A stretch of DNA of 64,000 bases from Actinomadura violacea (GCF_017573465.1 NZ_JAGEPF010000015.1:1-64000), one strand, 5' to 3'. Positions 49,900 to 58,196 are shown, counted from the stretch's first letter. Notes: generated by a model not told the origin, from the letters alone. Numbers and translations: made by a program.

Positions 49900-50129
49900 C
49901 GCCGGCCGGCCGCCGAGCCACCGGCGAACCCCGGACCAAGAGTCGCATTGCGCCGTCCGGTCGCTGCCGAAGCTGGTACAAATCTTCCTGCCAAGATCGA
50001 TGGACTCTTCCTGCCGAGATCGATGCGAATTACGGAGAGTGTTCGCTGATCGCTCTGGGTAGGCAACGGGCGGTGGTGCCCGCGGATAGGCGAAACGGCC
50101 TCGGTGAGGCCGGTGGGAGGCTCTGGTGA
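49896..50129 (+). CDS. Small protein, possible degenerate DUF397
   Basis: A 77-residue frame that starts at GTG 49896 in a GTGA overlap with the XRE stop and ends at TGA 50127-50129 in another GTGA overlap with the DUF397 gene. Its middle (SWYKSSCQ ... GECSLIALG) resembles the first half of a DUF397 domain (W-KSS, then ECVEVA), but the second half is not recognisable. A 20-base sequence, TCTTCCTGCCRAGATCGATG, occurs twice (49983-50002 and 50006-50025, 23 bp apart), read in two frames. It may be a decayed DUF397 copy still translated to couple its neighbours. Confidence 0.5.
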   Translation: MTPAGRRATGEPRTKSRIAPSGRCRSWYKSSCQDRWTLPAEIDANYGECSLIALGRQRAVVPADRRNGLGEAGGRLW

Positions 50130-50374
50130 CACTGGTCCAGCGGTCCGTTTCCGTGTCCGGTGGAGCCGCGCCCACCGGCGCTCGCGAGGAGCCCGCAGGA
50201 GCCGTGCGCTGGCGCAAGGCCTCGGCGAGCCGGGAGGCCGAGTGCGTCGAGGTGGCGGGGGCGCGGGCTTTGGTCTGGGTGCGGGACTCCAAGGATGCCG
50301 GGGGGCCGGTGATCGCGATGACGCGGGAGGCTTTCGCGGGGCTGGTGGCGGGGATTCGCGGGCGCGCCGGGTGA
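50126..50374 (+). CDS. DUF397 domain protein
   Basis: An 82-residue protein whose last 55 residues are a DUF397 domain (VRWRKASASREAECVEVAG, then VRDSKDAGGPVIAMTREAF). It begins with GTG 50126 after GGGAGG and overlaps the preceding frame. In actinobacteria this domain accompanies XRE/DUF5753 regulators and is thought to act with them, possibly as an antagonist. Its place in this cluster supports that role. Confidence 0.85.
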   Translation: MTLVQRSVSVSGGAAPTGAREEPAGAVRWRKASASREAECVEVAGARALVWVRDSKDAGGPVIAMTREAFAGLVAGIRGRAG

Positions 50375-50407
50375 GCCGTTCGGGGTGGTGAAACCGCAGG
50401 TCGGGCG

Positions 50408-50434
50408 TAGGATCGTCAGAACGCATGTGTTCTG
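50408..50434 (+). promoter_or_regulatory. Candidate -10 with inverted repeat before the ECF sigma factor gene
   Basis: A TAGGAT -10-like hexamer (50408-50413) is followed by a perfect CAGAAC-GCATGT-GTTCTG dyad (50417-50434), which would cover the transcript start of the sigma gene. The spacer is six bases, not the four of LexA sites. The factor is unknown. Confidence 0.4.
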
Positions 50435-50519
50435 TCGGTGGGGTCGCCTACGGTCGGGGTGGACGGCGGCCGAAGCGGCGCCGCCGCACTGACGCCGCCC
50501 AGCGAAGGTGATGACCACC

Positions 50520-51497
50520 ATGGTGAACAGCACCAAAGAGACGGATCAGGACTTCCAGGAGCTGGCCGACCCGTACCGGCGGGAGCTGCTGGCGCACTGC
50601 TACCGGATGCTGGGGTCGATCCACGACGCCGAGGACCTCGTCCAGGAGACCTATCTGCGGGCCTGGCGGTCCTACGACAACTTCGAGGGGCGGTCGTCCC
50701 TGCGGACGTGGCTGTACCGGATCGCCACGAACGTCTGCCTGACCGCGATCGACCAGCGCGGCCACCGGCCGATGCCGTCCGGGCTGGGCGCGCCCAGCGA
50801 CGAGCCGGAGCGGCCCGTCGTCGCGTCGCCGGAGGTGCCGTGGCTGGAGCCCGCGCCGGACGCGGTGCTCGGCGCGGACGCCACGGATCCCGCCACCATC
50901 GTCGCCGCCCGCGAGAGCACCCGGCTGGCGTTCGTCGCCGCGCTCCAGCACCTGCCCGCCAAGCAGCGGGTCGTGCTGATCCTGCGGGACGTGCTGAAGT
51001 GGAAGGCCGCCGAGGCCGCCGAGCTGCTCGGCACGTCCACGGCGGCGGTCAACAGCGCGCTGCAGCGGGCGCGCGCGCAACTGGAGGAGGCGGCGCCGCT
51101 GCGCGACGAACTGGTCGAGCCGACCGACCCGGGCCAGCGCAAGCTGCTCGAGCGGTACGCGAAGGCGTTCGACGACGCGGACGTGGACGCGCTGCTGGAG
51201 CTGTTCCGCAAGGACGCGGTCTGGGAGATGCCGCCGTTCCCCGAGTGGTTCGTCGGCTCGGACGCGATCGTCCGGCTGATCAAGGCGCAGTGCGGCCCCG
51301 AGCCGGGCGAGCTGCGGATGATCCCGGCGGCGGCCAACGGCCAGCCGGCCTTCGGCATGTACCGGCGCGACGCCGAGGGCGTGCACCGGCCGTTCCAGAT
51401 CCAGGTGCTGAGCATCACGGGCGACGGGGTGTCGCAGGTGTCGGCGTTCTTCGACACGTCGCTGTTCCCGGTGTTCGGGCTGCCCGACCGCGCCTGA
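50520..51497 (+). CDS. ECF RNA polymerase sigma factor with C-terminal SnoaL-like domain
   Basis: A 325-residue sigma-70 family protein of the SigJ/SigG-type ECF group that carries its own NTF2/SnoaL-like tail. Region 2 (HCYRMLGSIHDAEDLVQETY; FEGRSSLRTWLYRIATNVC) spans residues 30-80. Region 4 (LPAKQRVVLILRDVLKW, then ELLGTSTAAVNSALQRARAQ) is near 145-190. The tail (about 205-320) may act as an in-built regulator, so no anti-sigma gene is expected. The ATG at 50520 was chosen; ATG 50511 and GTG 50508 are too close to the ribosome site. It lies upstream of the pca genes but probably is not their regulator. Confidence 0.9.
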   Translation: MVNSTKETDQDFQELADPYRRELLAHCYRMLGSIHDAEDLVQETYLRAWRSYDNFEGRSSLRTWLYRIATNVCLTAIDQRGHRPMPSGLGAPSDEPERPVVASPEVPWLEPAPDAVLGADATDPATIVAARESTRLAFVAALQHLPAKQRVVLILRDVLKWKAAEAAELLGTSTAAVNSALQRARAQLEEAAPLRDELVEPTDPGQRKLLERYAKAFDDADVDALLELFRKDAVWEMPPFPEWFVGSDAIVRLIKAQCGPEPGELRMIPAAANGQPAFGMYRRDAEGVHRPFQIQVLSITGDGVSQVSAFFDTSLFPVFGLPDRA

Positions 51498-51528
51498 TCC
51501 CGGCCCCTCCCGCTGACGGCGCCCCTGG

Positions 51529-51546
51529 TTTTCCATTGAGCGGAAA
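51529..51546 (+). promoter_or_regulatory. PcaR-type operator candidate upstream of pcaH
   Basis: TTTTCCATTGAGCGGAAA contains the inverted repeat TTTCC-N7-GGAAA. The same 17-mer, with two changes (TTTTCCAYYGAGCGGAA), recurs at 56036-56052 upstream of pobA. It lies 139 bp before the pcaH ATG and 82 bp before a TAAGGT -10-like element (51629-51634), a position suited to an activator such as many IclR proteins. Confidence 0.6.
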
Positions 51547-51685
51547 GCCGGGTGCGGCGCGGTCCCCGGCTGCTGCCAGGGTGGAGCGCAGTGCGGCGCG
51601 ACGGCGGGGCGGACGTGCACGGCGGCCCTAAGGTGATCATCGTGGCGGGCCGCACCGCGGAGCACGTCGAGGAAGGAACGAGCGC

Positions 51686-52351
51686 ATGACGCATCCCCCG
51701 TACCTGTATCCGGGCTACAAGAGCACCGTGCTCCGCGCCCCGGCGCAGGAGCTGATCATGCCGAAGCTCGGCCCGGACAGCGTGGAGCTGGCCGCGCCGG
51801 TCTTCGGCCACCAGGAGCTCGGCCGGCTGGACCACGACCTGACGGTCCAGCACTCCGGCGAGCCGCTCGGCCAGCGGATCATCGTGACCGGCCGGGTGCT
51901 GGACGGGGCGGGCCGCCCGGTGCGCAACGCGCTCGTGGAGGTCTGGCAGGCGAACTCCGCGGGCCGCTACGACCACCTCGGCGACATCCACCCGGCGCCG
52001 CTGGACCCGAACTTCACCGGCGCGGGGCGCTGCCTCACCGACGACGACGGCCGCTACCGCTTCATCACGATCAAGCCGGGCGCGTACCCGTGGGGCAACC
52101 ACCACAACGCGTGGCGGCCGGCCCACATCCACTTCTCGGTGTTCGGCACCGCGTTCACCCAGCGGCTCGTCACGCAGATGTACTTCCCGGACGACCCGCT
52201 GTTCCCGTTCGACCCGATCTTCCAGTCGATCCCCGAGCAGAAGGACCGCGACAAGCTGATCTCGCGGTTCGACATGGACCTCACCAAGCCGGAGTGGGCA
52301 TTGGGGTTCCAGTGGGACATCGTGCTCGGCGACACCCCGATGGAGGCGTGA
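51686..52351 (+). CDS. pcaH: Protocatechuate 3,4-dioxygenase beta subunit
   Basis: A 221-residue intradiol dioxygenase subunit that carries the catalytic Fe(III) and opens protocatechuate to 3-carboxy-cis,cis-muconate. The iron ligands can be placed: Tyr95 (GRYDHLG), Tyr134 (AYPW), His147 and His149 (PAHIHF), with Arg144. The spacing (39, 13, 2) equals that of the Pseudomonas enzyme (Y408, Y447, H460, H462). It starts the pcaHGBDC operon. The pcaH TGA overlaps the pcaG ATG by one base (TGATG). Confidence 0.95.
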   Translation: MTHPPYLYPGYKSTVLRAPAQELIMPKLGPDSVELAAPVFGHQELGRLDHDLTVQHSGEPLGQRIIVTGRVLDGAGRPVRNALVEVWQANSAGRYDHLGDIHPAPLDPNFTGAGRCLTDDDGRYRFITIKPGAYPWGNHHNAWRPAHIHFSVFGTAFTQRLVTQMYFPDDPLFPFDPIFQSIPEQKDRDKLISRFDMDLTKPEWALGFQWDIVLGDTPMEA

Positions 52352-52902
52352 TGACGGCATCGGCGAAGACCACCCCGTCGCAGACCGTCGGCCCGTTCTA
52401 CGGCTACGCGCTGCCGTACGAGGCCGGCCCGCGGGTGGCGCCCGCGTGGCGGCCGGACGCGATCACCGTGCGGGGGCGGGTGCTGGACGGCGCCGGCGAG
52501 CCCGTGCCGGACGCGCTGCTGGAGATCTGGCAGGCCGACGAGAACGGGGAGATCCCGCGGCGGCCGGGCGGCATCGTCCGGGAGGGGCATGACTTCTCCG
52601 GGTTCGGCCGGTGCGGCACCGACCCGGCGGGCGGGTACTGGTTCACCACGGTGAAGCCGGGCGCGGTCGGCGCGGGCGCGCCCTACATCGCGCTGCTGGT
52701 GTTCGCGCGGGGCCTGCTGAAGCCGGTCGCGACCCGGATCTACTTCCCCGAGGACGAGGCCGCGCACGCCGCCGACCCGCTGCTCGCGGAGGTCCCGGCG
52801 GACCGCCGCGGGACGCTGGTCGCCGAGCGGGAGGCCGACCGGACGTACCGGTTCGACGTGCGGCTGCAGGGCGAGGGGGAGACGGTCTTCCTTGCCCTCT
52901 GA
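52351..52902 (+). CDS. pcaG: Protocatechuate 3,4-dioxygenase alpha subunit
   Basis: A 183-residue intradiol-dioxygenase-fold subunit that builds part of the active-site entrance but lacks the iron ligands. It aligns with pcaH through TVGPFYGYALPYE, LLEIWQADENGEI and FGRCGTDPAGGYWFTTVKPG. It is joined to pcaH by TGATG and overlaps pcaB by 11 bp. Confidence 0.95.
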   Translation: MTASAKTTPSQTVGPFYGYALPYEAGPRVAPAWRPDAITVRGRVLDGAGEPVPDALLEIWQADENGEIPRRPGGIVREGHDFSGFGRCGTDPAGGYWFTTVKPGAVGAGAPYIALLVFARGLLKPVATRIYFPEDEAAHAADPLLAEVPADRRGTLVAEREADRTYRFDVRLQGEGETVFLAL

Positions 52903-54097
52903 GACGCCGCCTTCTGAGACGGCGCCCACCGAGGGGCCGTCGCCGGACGCGGGGCTGCTGTCGCCGGTGCGCGCCGGGACGGAGGCCGAGGCGGCCACCA
53001 GCGACGCCGCGTACCTGGCGGCGATGCTGGACGCCGAGGCGGCGCTCGCCCGGGCGCAGGCCCGGCTGAAGATCGTTCCGGCCGCCGCGGCGGAGGCGAT
53101 CACCGCCGCCGCGGCCGGCGGCGGGTTCGACCCGGCCGACGTGGCGCGCCGCGCCCGCGGGTCCGGCAATCCGGTGGTGCCGCTGGTCGCCGACCTGCGC
53201 AGCCGCGCCGGCGCGGCGGGCGAGCACGTGCACAAGGGCGCCACCAGCCAAGACATCGCCGACACCGGCGCCATGCTCGTCGCGGCCCGGACGCGGCGCG
53301 TCACCCTGGCCCACCTCGACCGGGCCCTGGACGCGCTGGCCGGGACGGCGGCGCGGTACCGCGACACCCCGATGGCGGGCCGCACGCTCGGCCGGCAGGC
53401 GCTGCCCACCACGTTCGGCGCGAAGGCGGCGAACTGGCTGCTCGGCTGCCTGGAGGCGCGCGAGCGGCTGGCTGCGGTGGCGCTGCCCGTCCAGCTCGGC
53501 GGCGCCGCCGGCACCCTGGACGCCTACGGGGACGCGGCGTTCGACCTGGTCGCCGCGTTCGCCGAGGAGACCGGCCTGGACGTCCCGGTCCTGCCGTGGC
53601 ACACCCGCCGCACCCCGGTCGCCGACCTCGCGTCCGCTCTCGCGGTGACGGCCGGCGCCCTCGGCAAGATCGCCACCGACGTGTGGCTGCTCGCGCAGAG
53701 CGAGGTCGACGAGGTCGCCGAGGCCGCCGGGCCCGGGCGGGGCGGCTCGTCGTCGATGCCGCACAAGCGCAACCCGGCGCTGTCGGCCCTCGTCCGGTCG
53801 GCGGCGCTGCAGGTCCCGGCGTACGCGCAGGTCGTCCTCGCCGCGCAGGCCGCGCCGCTGGAGCGGCCGGCGGGGGAGTGGCACGCCGAGTGGCAGCCGC
53901 TGCGCGAGTGCCTGCGGCTGACCGGCGGCGCCGCCGAGACCGCCGCCGAACTGGTCTGCGGGCTGGAGGTGTCGGCGGACCGGATGCGCGCGAACCTGGA
54001 CGGCCTGCTGAACGTCCTCGGAGCCGACCCCGGCACCGGCGCGGCCGCCGCCCTGGCCGACCGGGCCCTCGACGCGTACCGGAGGAGCCGCGCGTGA
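52892..54097 (+). CDS. pcaB: 3-carboxy-cis,cis-muconate cycloisomerase
   Basis: A 401-residue fumarase/aspartase-superfamily enzyme converting 3-carboxymuconate to 4-carboxymuconolactone. The family signature GSSSMPHKRNPALS is near residue 285 and the catalytic-region VHKGATSQDIADT is near 110. It starts at TTG 52892 inside pcaG, preceded by GAGGGGGAG, and its stop overlaps pcaD (GTGA). Confidence 0.93.
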   Translation: MPSETPPSETAPTEGPSPDAGLLSPVRAGTEAEAATSDAAYLAAMLDAEAALARAQARLKIVPAAAAEAITAAAAGGGFDPADVARRARGSGNPVVPLVADLRSRAGAAGEHVHKGATSQDIADTGAMLVAARTRRVTLAHLDRALDALAGTAARYRDTPMAGRTLGRQALPTTFGAKAANWLLGCLEARERLAAVALPVQLGGAAGTLDAYGDAAFDLVAAFAEETGLDVPVLPWHTRRTPVADLASALAVTAGALGKIATDVWLLAQSEVDEVAEAAGPGRGGSSSMPHKRNPALSALVRSAALQVPAYAQVVLAAQAAPLERPAGEWHAEWQPLRECLRLTGGAAETAAELVCGLEVSADRMRANLDGLLNVLGADPGTGAAAALADRALDAYRRSRA

Positions 54098-54873
54098 CCC
54101 CGCATCCCGAGACCCCGCAGTACCGCCTCGACGGGCCGGCGGACGCGCCCGTCGTCGTCCTCGGCCCGTCCCTTGGCACCTCGATGGACCTGTGGCTGCC
54201 GCAGCTGCCCGCGCTGACGCGGTCATGGCGGGTGCTGCGCTACGACCTGCCGGGCCACGGCGGCGCGCCGCCGCCGGACGGCCCGTTCACCGTCGAGGAC
54301 CTCGCCGGCGGGGTCGCCGCGCTGCTCGACCGGCTCGGCATCGCCGAGGCCGCGTACGCGGGCGTCTCGCTCGGCGGCGCGGTCGGCACCGCCCTCGCGC
54401 TCCGCGCCCCCGAACGGGTCGCGAGCCTCGTCCTGTGCTGCACCTCGCCGCGCTTCGGCGACCCGGAGCCGTGGCGGGACCGCGCCGCGCTCGTCCGCCG
54501 CGAAGGCGTCGGACCGGTCGCCGACACCGCCGCAGAGCGCTGGTTCACCCCCGGGTTCACCGGCGCGGAGCCGTACGTGGCGATGCTCCGCGCGACCGAT
54601 CCGGAGGGCTACGCGGGCTGCTGCGACGCGCTCGCCGCGTTCGACGCCACCGCGCGGCTCGGCGGCATCACCGCGCCGACCCTGGTGATCGCCGGCGCGC
54701 AGGACGGCCCGACCCCGCCGGAGGGGCACGCCGACCGCCTCGCCGGCGGCATCCCCGGCGCCGAACTGGCGGTGGTCGACGGCGCCGGGCACCTCGCCAA
54801 CGCCGAGCGGCCGGAACCGGTCACCGAGGCGATCACCGCGCACCTGGATCGCACCTGGAAGGGACGGGCATGA
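54094..54873 (+). CDS. pcaD: 3-oxoadipate enol-lactonase
   Basis: A 259-residue alpha/beta hydrolase that opens the enol-lactone to 3-oxoadipate. The nucleophile Ser92 is in GVSLGGAVG; the Asp is in AGAQDGPTPP and the His in DGAGHLAN. The GTG at 54094 follows GGAGGAG and overlaps the pcaB stop. In Streptomyces this enzyme is usually fused to the decarboxylase as PcaL; here the two are separate. Confidence 0.93.
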   Translation: MTPHPETPQYRLDGPADAPVVVLGPSLGTSMDLWLPQLPALTRSWRVLRYDLPGHGGAPPPDGPFTVEDLAGGVAALLDRLGIAEAAYAGVSLGGAVGTALALRAPERVASLVLCCTSPRFGDPEPWRDRAALVRREGVGPVADTAAERWFTPGFTGAEPYVAMLRATDPEGYAGCCDALAAFDATARLGGITAPTLVIAGAQDGPTPPEGHADRLAGGIPGAELAVVDGAGHLANAERPEPVTEAITAHLDRTWKGRA

Positions 54874-55250
54874 GCACCGACGAGGAACGCCACGCCGCGG
54901 GCATGCGGACGCGCCGCGAGGTGCTCGGCGACGCGCACGTCGACCGCGCCGAGGCGCGCAAGGACGCCTTCACCACCGACTTCCAGGACCTGATCACCCG
55001 GTACGCGTGGGGCGAGATCTGGACCCGTCCCGGGCTGGACCGCAAGACCCGCAGCTGCATCACGCTGACCGCCATGGTCGCGGGCGGCCACCTGGACGAG
55101 CTGGCCATGCACGTGCGCGCCGCGCTGCGCAACGGGCTGACCCCCGAGGAGATCAAGGAGGTCCTGCTGCAGACCGCGATCTATTGTGGGGTGCCCGCCG
55201 CGAACTCGGCGTTCGCCGTCGCCCAGCGGGTACTGGCCGAACAGGAGTGA
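54870..55250 (+). CDS. pcaC: 4-carboxymuconolactone decarboxylase
   Basis: A 126-residue CMD-family protein. The core CITLTAMVAGGHLDELAMH contains the conserved His-containing helix, and the end LLQTAIYCGVPAANSAF is typical of the family. It removes CO2 from 4-carboxymuconolactone. The ATG overlaps the pcaD stop (ATGA). Since it follows pcaD, the two genes are probably the split form of pcaL. Confidence 0.93.
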   Translation: MSTDEERHAAGMRTRREVLGDAHVDRAEARKDAFTTDFQDLITRYAWGEIWTRPGLDRKTRSCITLTAMVAGGHLDELAMHVRAALRNGLTPEEIKEVLLQTAIYCGVPAANSAFAVAQRVLAEQE

Positions 55251-55264
55251 CCGGCGGGAGGGCC

Positions 55265-56065
55265 ATGGCGGAGCGCGCGCGCCCGATGAGCGTGGCGGGC
55301 AAGGTGATGGCCATCCTGAACGCCTTCGCCCAGGACGACGTGCGCCTGAACCTGAGCGAGATCTGCCGCCGCGCCGGGCTGCCGCTGGCCACCGGGCACC
55401 GGCTGGTCGGCGAGCTGGCGGCCGGCGGGTTCCTGGAGCGGGTGCCCGACGGGACGTACCGGATCGGCACCCGGCTGTGGCGGATCGGCAGCCAGGCACC
55501 CGCCGTCACCGGCCTGCGGGAGCTGGCGCTGCCGCACATGGAGGACCTGTACGAGGCGACCCACGACAACGTCCAGCTCGCCGTGCTGCGCGAGGACCGC
55601 GTCCTGGTCGTCGAGCGGCTGCGCGGGACGCGGTCGGTGCCGGTCGTGACGCAGGTCGGGGCGACGCTGCCGCTGCACACCACCGGTGTCGGGAAGGTGC
55701 TGCTGGCGTTCGCGCCGCCGGAGTACCGGGAGCGGGTGATCGCCGCCGGGCTGGCCCGGCACGCGGCGCGCACGATCACCGACGCGGACGAGATGCGGCG
55801 CTGCCTGGAGCAGGTGCGCCGCTCGGGGTACGCGCTGACCCGCGACGAGATGACGCTGGGCGCCTCGTCGGTCGGCGCGCCGGTCCGCGACGGGACGGGC
55901 GAGGTGGTGGCCGCGCTGTCGCTGGTCGCGCGGACCCGCAGCGCCGACCTGCGGCGGCTGCTGCCGCCGCTGACGACGGCGGCGCGGGCGCTGTCGCGCG
56001 ACGTCGAGCGGCACTGGCGCGCACGCCCCGAGACGTTTTCCACCGAGCGGAAGACCGGCGCCTGA
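55265..56065 (+). CDS. pcaR: IclR-family regulator of the pca/pob genes (PcaR-like)
   Basis: A 266-residue IclR protein. The winged helix is at about residues 10-65 (KVMAILNAFAQDDVRLNLSE, then RRAGLPLATGHRLVGEL), with an effector domain behind it (HTTGVGKVLLAFAPPE; YALTRDEMTLGASSVG). It is 14 bp after pcaC and lies before pobA. IclR proteins of this type (PcaR, PcaU) control protocatechuate genes, often as activators. A repeated 17-mer lies upstream of pcaH and inside this gene's last codons. The identity is supported by context only. Confidence 0.78.
   Translation: MAERARPMSVAGKVMAILNAFAQDDVRLNLSEICRRAGLPLATGHRLVGELAAGGFLERVPDGTYRIGTRLWRIGSQAPAVTGLRELALPHMEDLYEATHDNVQLAVLREDRVLVVERLRGTRSVPVVTQVGATLPLHTTGVGKVLLAFAPPEYRERVIAAGLARHAARTITDADEMRRCLEQVRRSGYALTRDEMTLGASSVGAPVRDGTGEVVAALSLVARTRSADLRRLLPPLTTAARALSRDVERHWRARPETFSTERKTGA
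56036..56053 (+). promoter_or_regulatory. PcaR-type operator candidate inside the pcaR 3' end, upstream of pobA
   Basis: TTTTCCACCGAGCGGAAG is the second copy of the 17-mer seen at 51529. It contains TTTCC (56037-56041) and GGAA (56049-56052) 7 bp apart. It falls in the last codons of the regulator gene (TFSTERK), about 78 bp before the pobA ATG. It would place pobA in the same regulon. Confidence 0.6.
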
Positions 56066-56130
56066 ACCTGCGGGTACGCGCGCCAGCATCACAGGGGGAT
56101 CCCCCCGAGGACCGATGACGAGGAGGCTCG

Positions 56131-57291
56131 ATGCGTACCCAGGTGGCGATCATCGGAGGTGGCCCGGCGGGGCTGCTGCTGTCGCATCTGCTGCATCTGC
56201 AGGGGATCGATTCGGTGGTCCTGGAGAGCCGCGACCGCGGCTACGTGGAGCGGCGGCAGCGGGCCGGGATGCTCGAGCAGGGCACCACCGACGTGCTCCG
56301 CGAGAGCGGGGCGGGGGAGCGGCTCGACCGCGAGGGCCTCGTCCACCACGGCCTGGAGCTGCGGTTCGGCGGCGCCGGCCACCGGGTCCCGCTGACCGAC
56401 CTCACGGGCCGGACCGTGACGGTCTACGCGCAGACCGAGATCGTCAAGGACCTCGTCGCCAAGCGGCTGGCGGACGGCGGCGACGTGCGGTTCGAGACCG
56501 AGGTGGTGGACCTGGACGCCTCCGCGCCCAGCGTGACGTTCCGCGACGCCGCCGGCGCGACGCACACCCTCGAGTGCGACTACATCGCGGGCTGCGACGG
56601 GTTCCACGGCGTCAGCCGCCCGGCGGTGCCGGGGCTGCGCACGTTCTCCCGCGAGTACCCGTTCGCCTGGCTCGGCATCCTCGCCGACGTCCCGCCGTCC
56701 ACCGAGGAGCTGATCTACGCCAACCACGACCGCGGGTTCGCGCTGCACAGCCTGCGGTCCCCGCAGGTCAGCCGGCTCTACCTGCAGGTGTCGCCGGACG
56801 AGTCCATCGGCTCCTGGTCCGACGCGCGGATCTGGGACGAGCTCGCGACCCGGTTCGCCACCGACGACGGGTGGAAGCTGCACGAGGGCCCGATCACCGA
56901 CAAGTCGATCACGCCGATGCGCAGCTTCGTGGCCGAGCCGATGCGGCACGACCGGCTGTTCCTGGCGGGCGACGCGGCGCACATCGTCCCACCGACGGGC
57001 GCCAAGGGCCTGAACCTGGCGGTGTCCGACGTGATCGTGCTGGCCAGGGCGCTGACGGAGCGGTACGCGACGGGCTCGGACACTCTCCTCGACACGTATT
57101 CTTCGACGTGCCTGCGGCGCGTGTGGCGCGCCGAGCACTTCTCCTACTGGATGACCACGCTGCTGCACGTGGATCCGGCCGCCGACGACTTCGCCCTGCG
57201 GCTGCAGCGCTCGCACCTGGACTACGTGGCCTCGTCCGAGGCCGCGAAGGCGTCGCTGGCCGAGAACTACACGGGCCTGCCGATCGACTAG
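56131..57291 (+). CDS. pobA: 4-hydroxybenzoate 3-monooxygenase
   Basis: A 386-residue class A flavoprotein that hydroxylates 4-hydroxybenzoate to protocatechuate with NAD(P)H, feeding the pca operon. FAD motif GGGPAG is at residues 9-14; GDAAHIVPPTGAKGLN is near residue 280. The length equals typical PobA. GAGGAGG precedes the ATG by about six bases. A terminator follows. Its own promoter region contains the 17-mer at 56036. Confidence 0.95.
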   Translation: MRTQVAIIGGGPAGLLLSHLLHLQGIDSVVLESRDRGYVERRQRAGMLEQGTTDVLRESGAGERLDREGLVHHGLELRFGGAGHRVPLTDLTGRTVTVYAQTEIVKDLVAKRLADGGDVRFETEVVDLDASAPSVTFRDAAGATHTLECDYIAGCDGFHGVSRPAVPGLRTFSREYPFAWLGILADVPPSTEELIYANHDRGFALHSLRSPQVSRLYLQVSPDESIGSWSDARIWDELATRFATDDGWKLHEGPITDKSITPMRSFVAEPMRHDRLFLAGDAAHIVPPTGAKGLNLAVSDVIVLARALTERYATGSDTLLDTYSSTCLRRVWRAEHFSYWMTTLLHVDPAADDFALRLQRSHLDYVASSEAAKASLAENYTGLPID

Positions 57292-57327
57292 CGGGCGCAC
57301 GTCGTCGGTGGGGCGCCAGTGGGCGGC

Positions 57328-57363
57328 GCCGGGAACGGTGCGCGGCGCGGATCCGTTCCCGGC
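57328..57363 (+). terminator. Hairpin terminator after pobA
   Basis: Perfect 11-bp arms, GCCGGGAACGG at 57328-57338 and CCGTTCCCGGC at 57353-57363, enclose a 14-base loop. It lies 37 bp after the pobA stop. Confidence 0.65.
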
Positions 57364-57407
57364 CCGCGATGAGATGCACATCACGCAAGCTGGCAGTGCC
57401 TGCAATT

Positions 57408-57422
57408 TTGCCGGACATGCAA
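57408..57422. promoter_or_regulatory. Operator candidate TTGC-CGGACAT-GCAA
   Basis: A 4+7+4 dyad ends 20 bp before the TetR gene ATG, with related elements GGCA-G-TGCC and GCAA-TT-TTGC just upstream (57393-57411). The position suits autorepression by the TetR protein encoded downstream. Confidence 0.4.
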
Positions 57423-57442
57423 GTTCGGTTTACCGTGAGAGC

Positions 57443-58036
57443 ATGACCGAGACGAGCCTGCGCGAGCGCAAGAAGGTCGCGACGCGCCAGGCGCTCAGCC
57501 GCGCCGCCGCCCTCCTCGCCGTGGAGCGCGGCGTCGAGGGCGTCACGATCGAGGCGATCGCCGACGCGGCCGGGGTCTCGCCCCGCACGTTCCACAACTA
57601 CTTCCCGGGCAAGGAAGAGGCGATCGTCGCGCCGCTCACCGACGGGGCGCAGGCCGTCATCGACGCCCTGCGCGCCCGTCCGGCGGGCGAGCCGATCTGG
57701 GACGCGCTGCGCGCGGTCGTCCGGGAGGTGCTGCTGCAGACCGACACCCGCGACGAGACCATCGCGCTGCTGCGCGTGGTCAAGCGCAACCCCGGGCTCG
57801 TCGGCAAGCAGCTGTGCGGCCTCGGCGAGATGCAGCGGCAGATCGCCGAGGTCATCGCCGCGCGCACCGGCACGCACGCCGGCCGCGACCTGTACCCGCA
57901 CCTGCTGGCGGGCGCCGCCGGCGTCGCCATGCGCACCGCCGTCGACCTGTGGGTGGACGGCCGCACCGGCGCCGACCTGCCCGACCTGATCGACTCGGCG
58001 TTCGCGCAGCTGCGCGCCGGGCTGCCCGGCCCCTAA
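57443..58036 (+). CDS. TetR-family regulator of the MMPL exporter
   Basis: A 197-residue TetR protein. The HTH is at about residues 20-55 (LLAVERGVEGVTIEAIADA, then AGVSPRTFHNYFPGKEEAI). It ends with ADLPDLIDSAFAQLRAGL. The MMPL exporter gene follows after 160 bp in the same direction. In actinobacteria such pairs often form a local repressor-exporter module, so it probably represses itself and mmpL. Confidence 0.88.
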   Translation: MTETSLRERKKVATRQALSRAAALLAVERGVEGVTIEAIADAAGVSPRTFHNYFPGKEEAIVAPLTDGAQAVIDALRARPAGEPIWDALRAVVREVLLQTDTRDETIALLRVVKRNPGLVGKQLCGLGEMQRQIAEVIAARTGTHAGRDLYPHLLAGAAGVAMRTAVDLWVDGRTGADLPDLIDSAFAQLRAGLPGP

Positions 58037-58196
58037 CCGGGCCCCTCCGACCCCGGCGCCGTACCGCCGCCAGGCGGCTCCGGGTCCCCGACATGGCGGC
58101 CGAGCACTCCCTCCACCCCCCTGACCGAAGTGACAGCCCGACGGCCGGCCGCCGTGGGGCCATGTCCGCACGCCCCGTTACCGATGGGACGCTCTC

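Noticed and set aside
49027..50374. XRE/DUF397 cluster as a toxin-antitoxin system
   Set aside because: No toxin fold was recognised; DUF5753/DUF397 pairs are regulatory genes common in actinobacteria.
50417..50434. CAGAAC-N6-GTTCTG as a LexA/SOS box
   Set aside because: Actinobacterial LexA boxes have GAAC-N4-GTTC; the spacer here is six bases.
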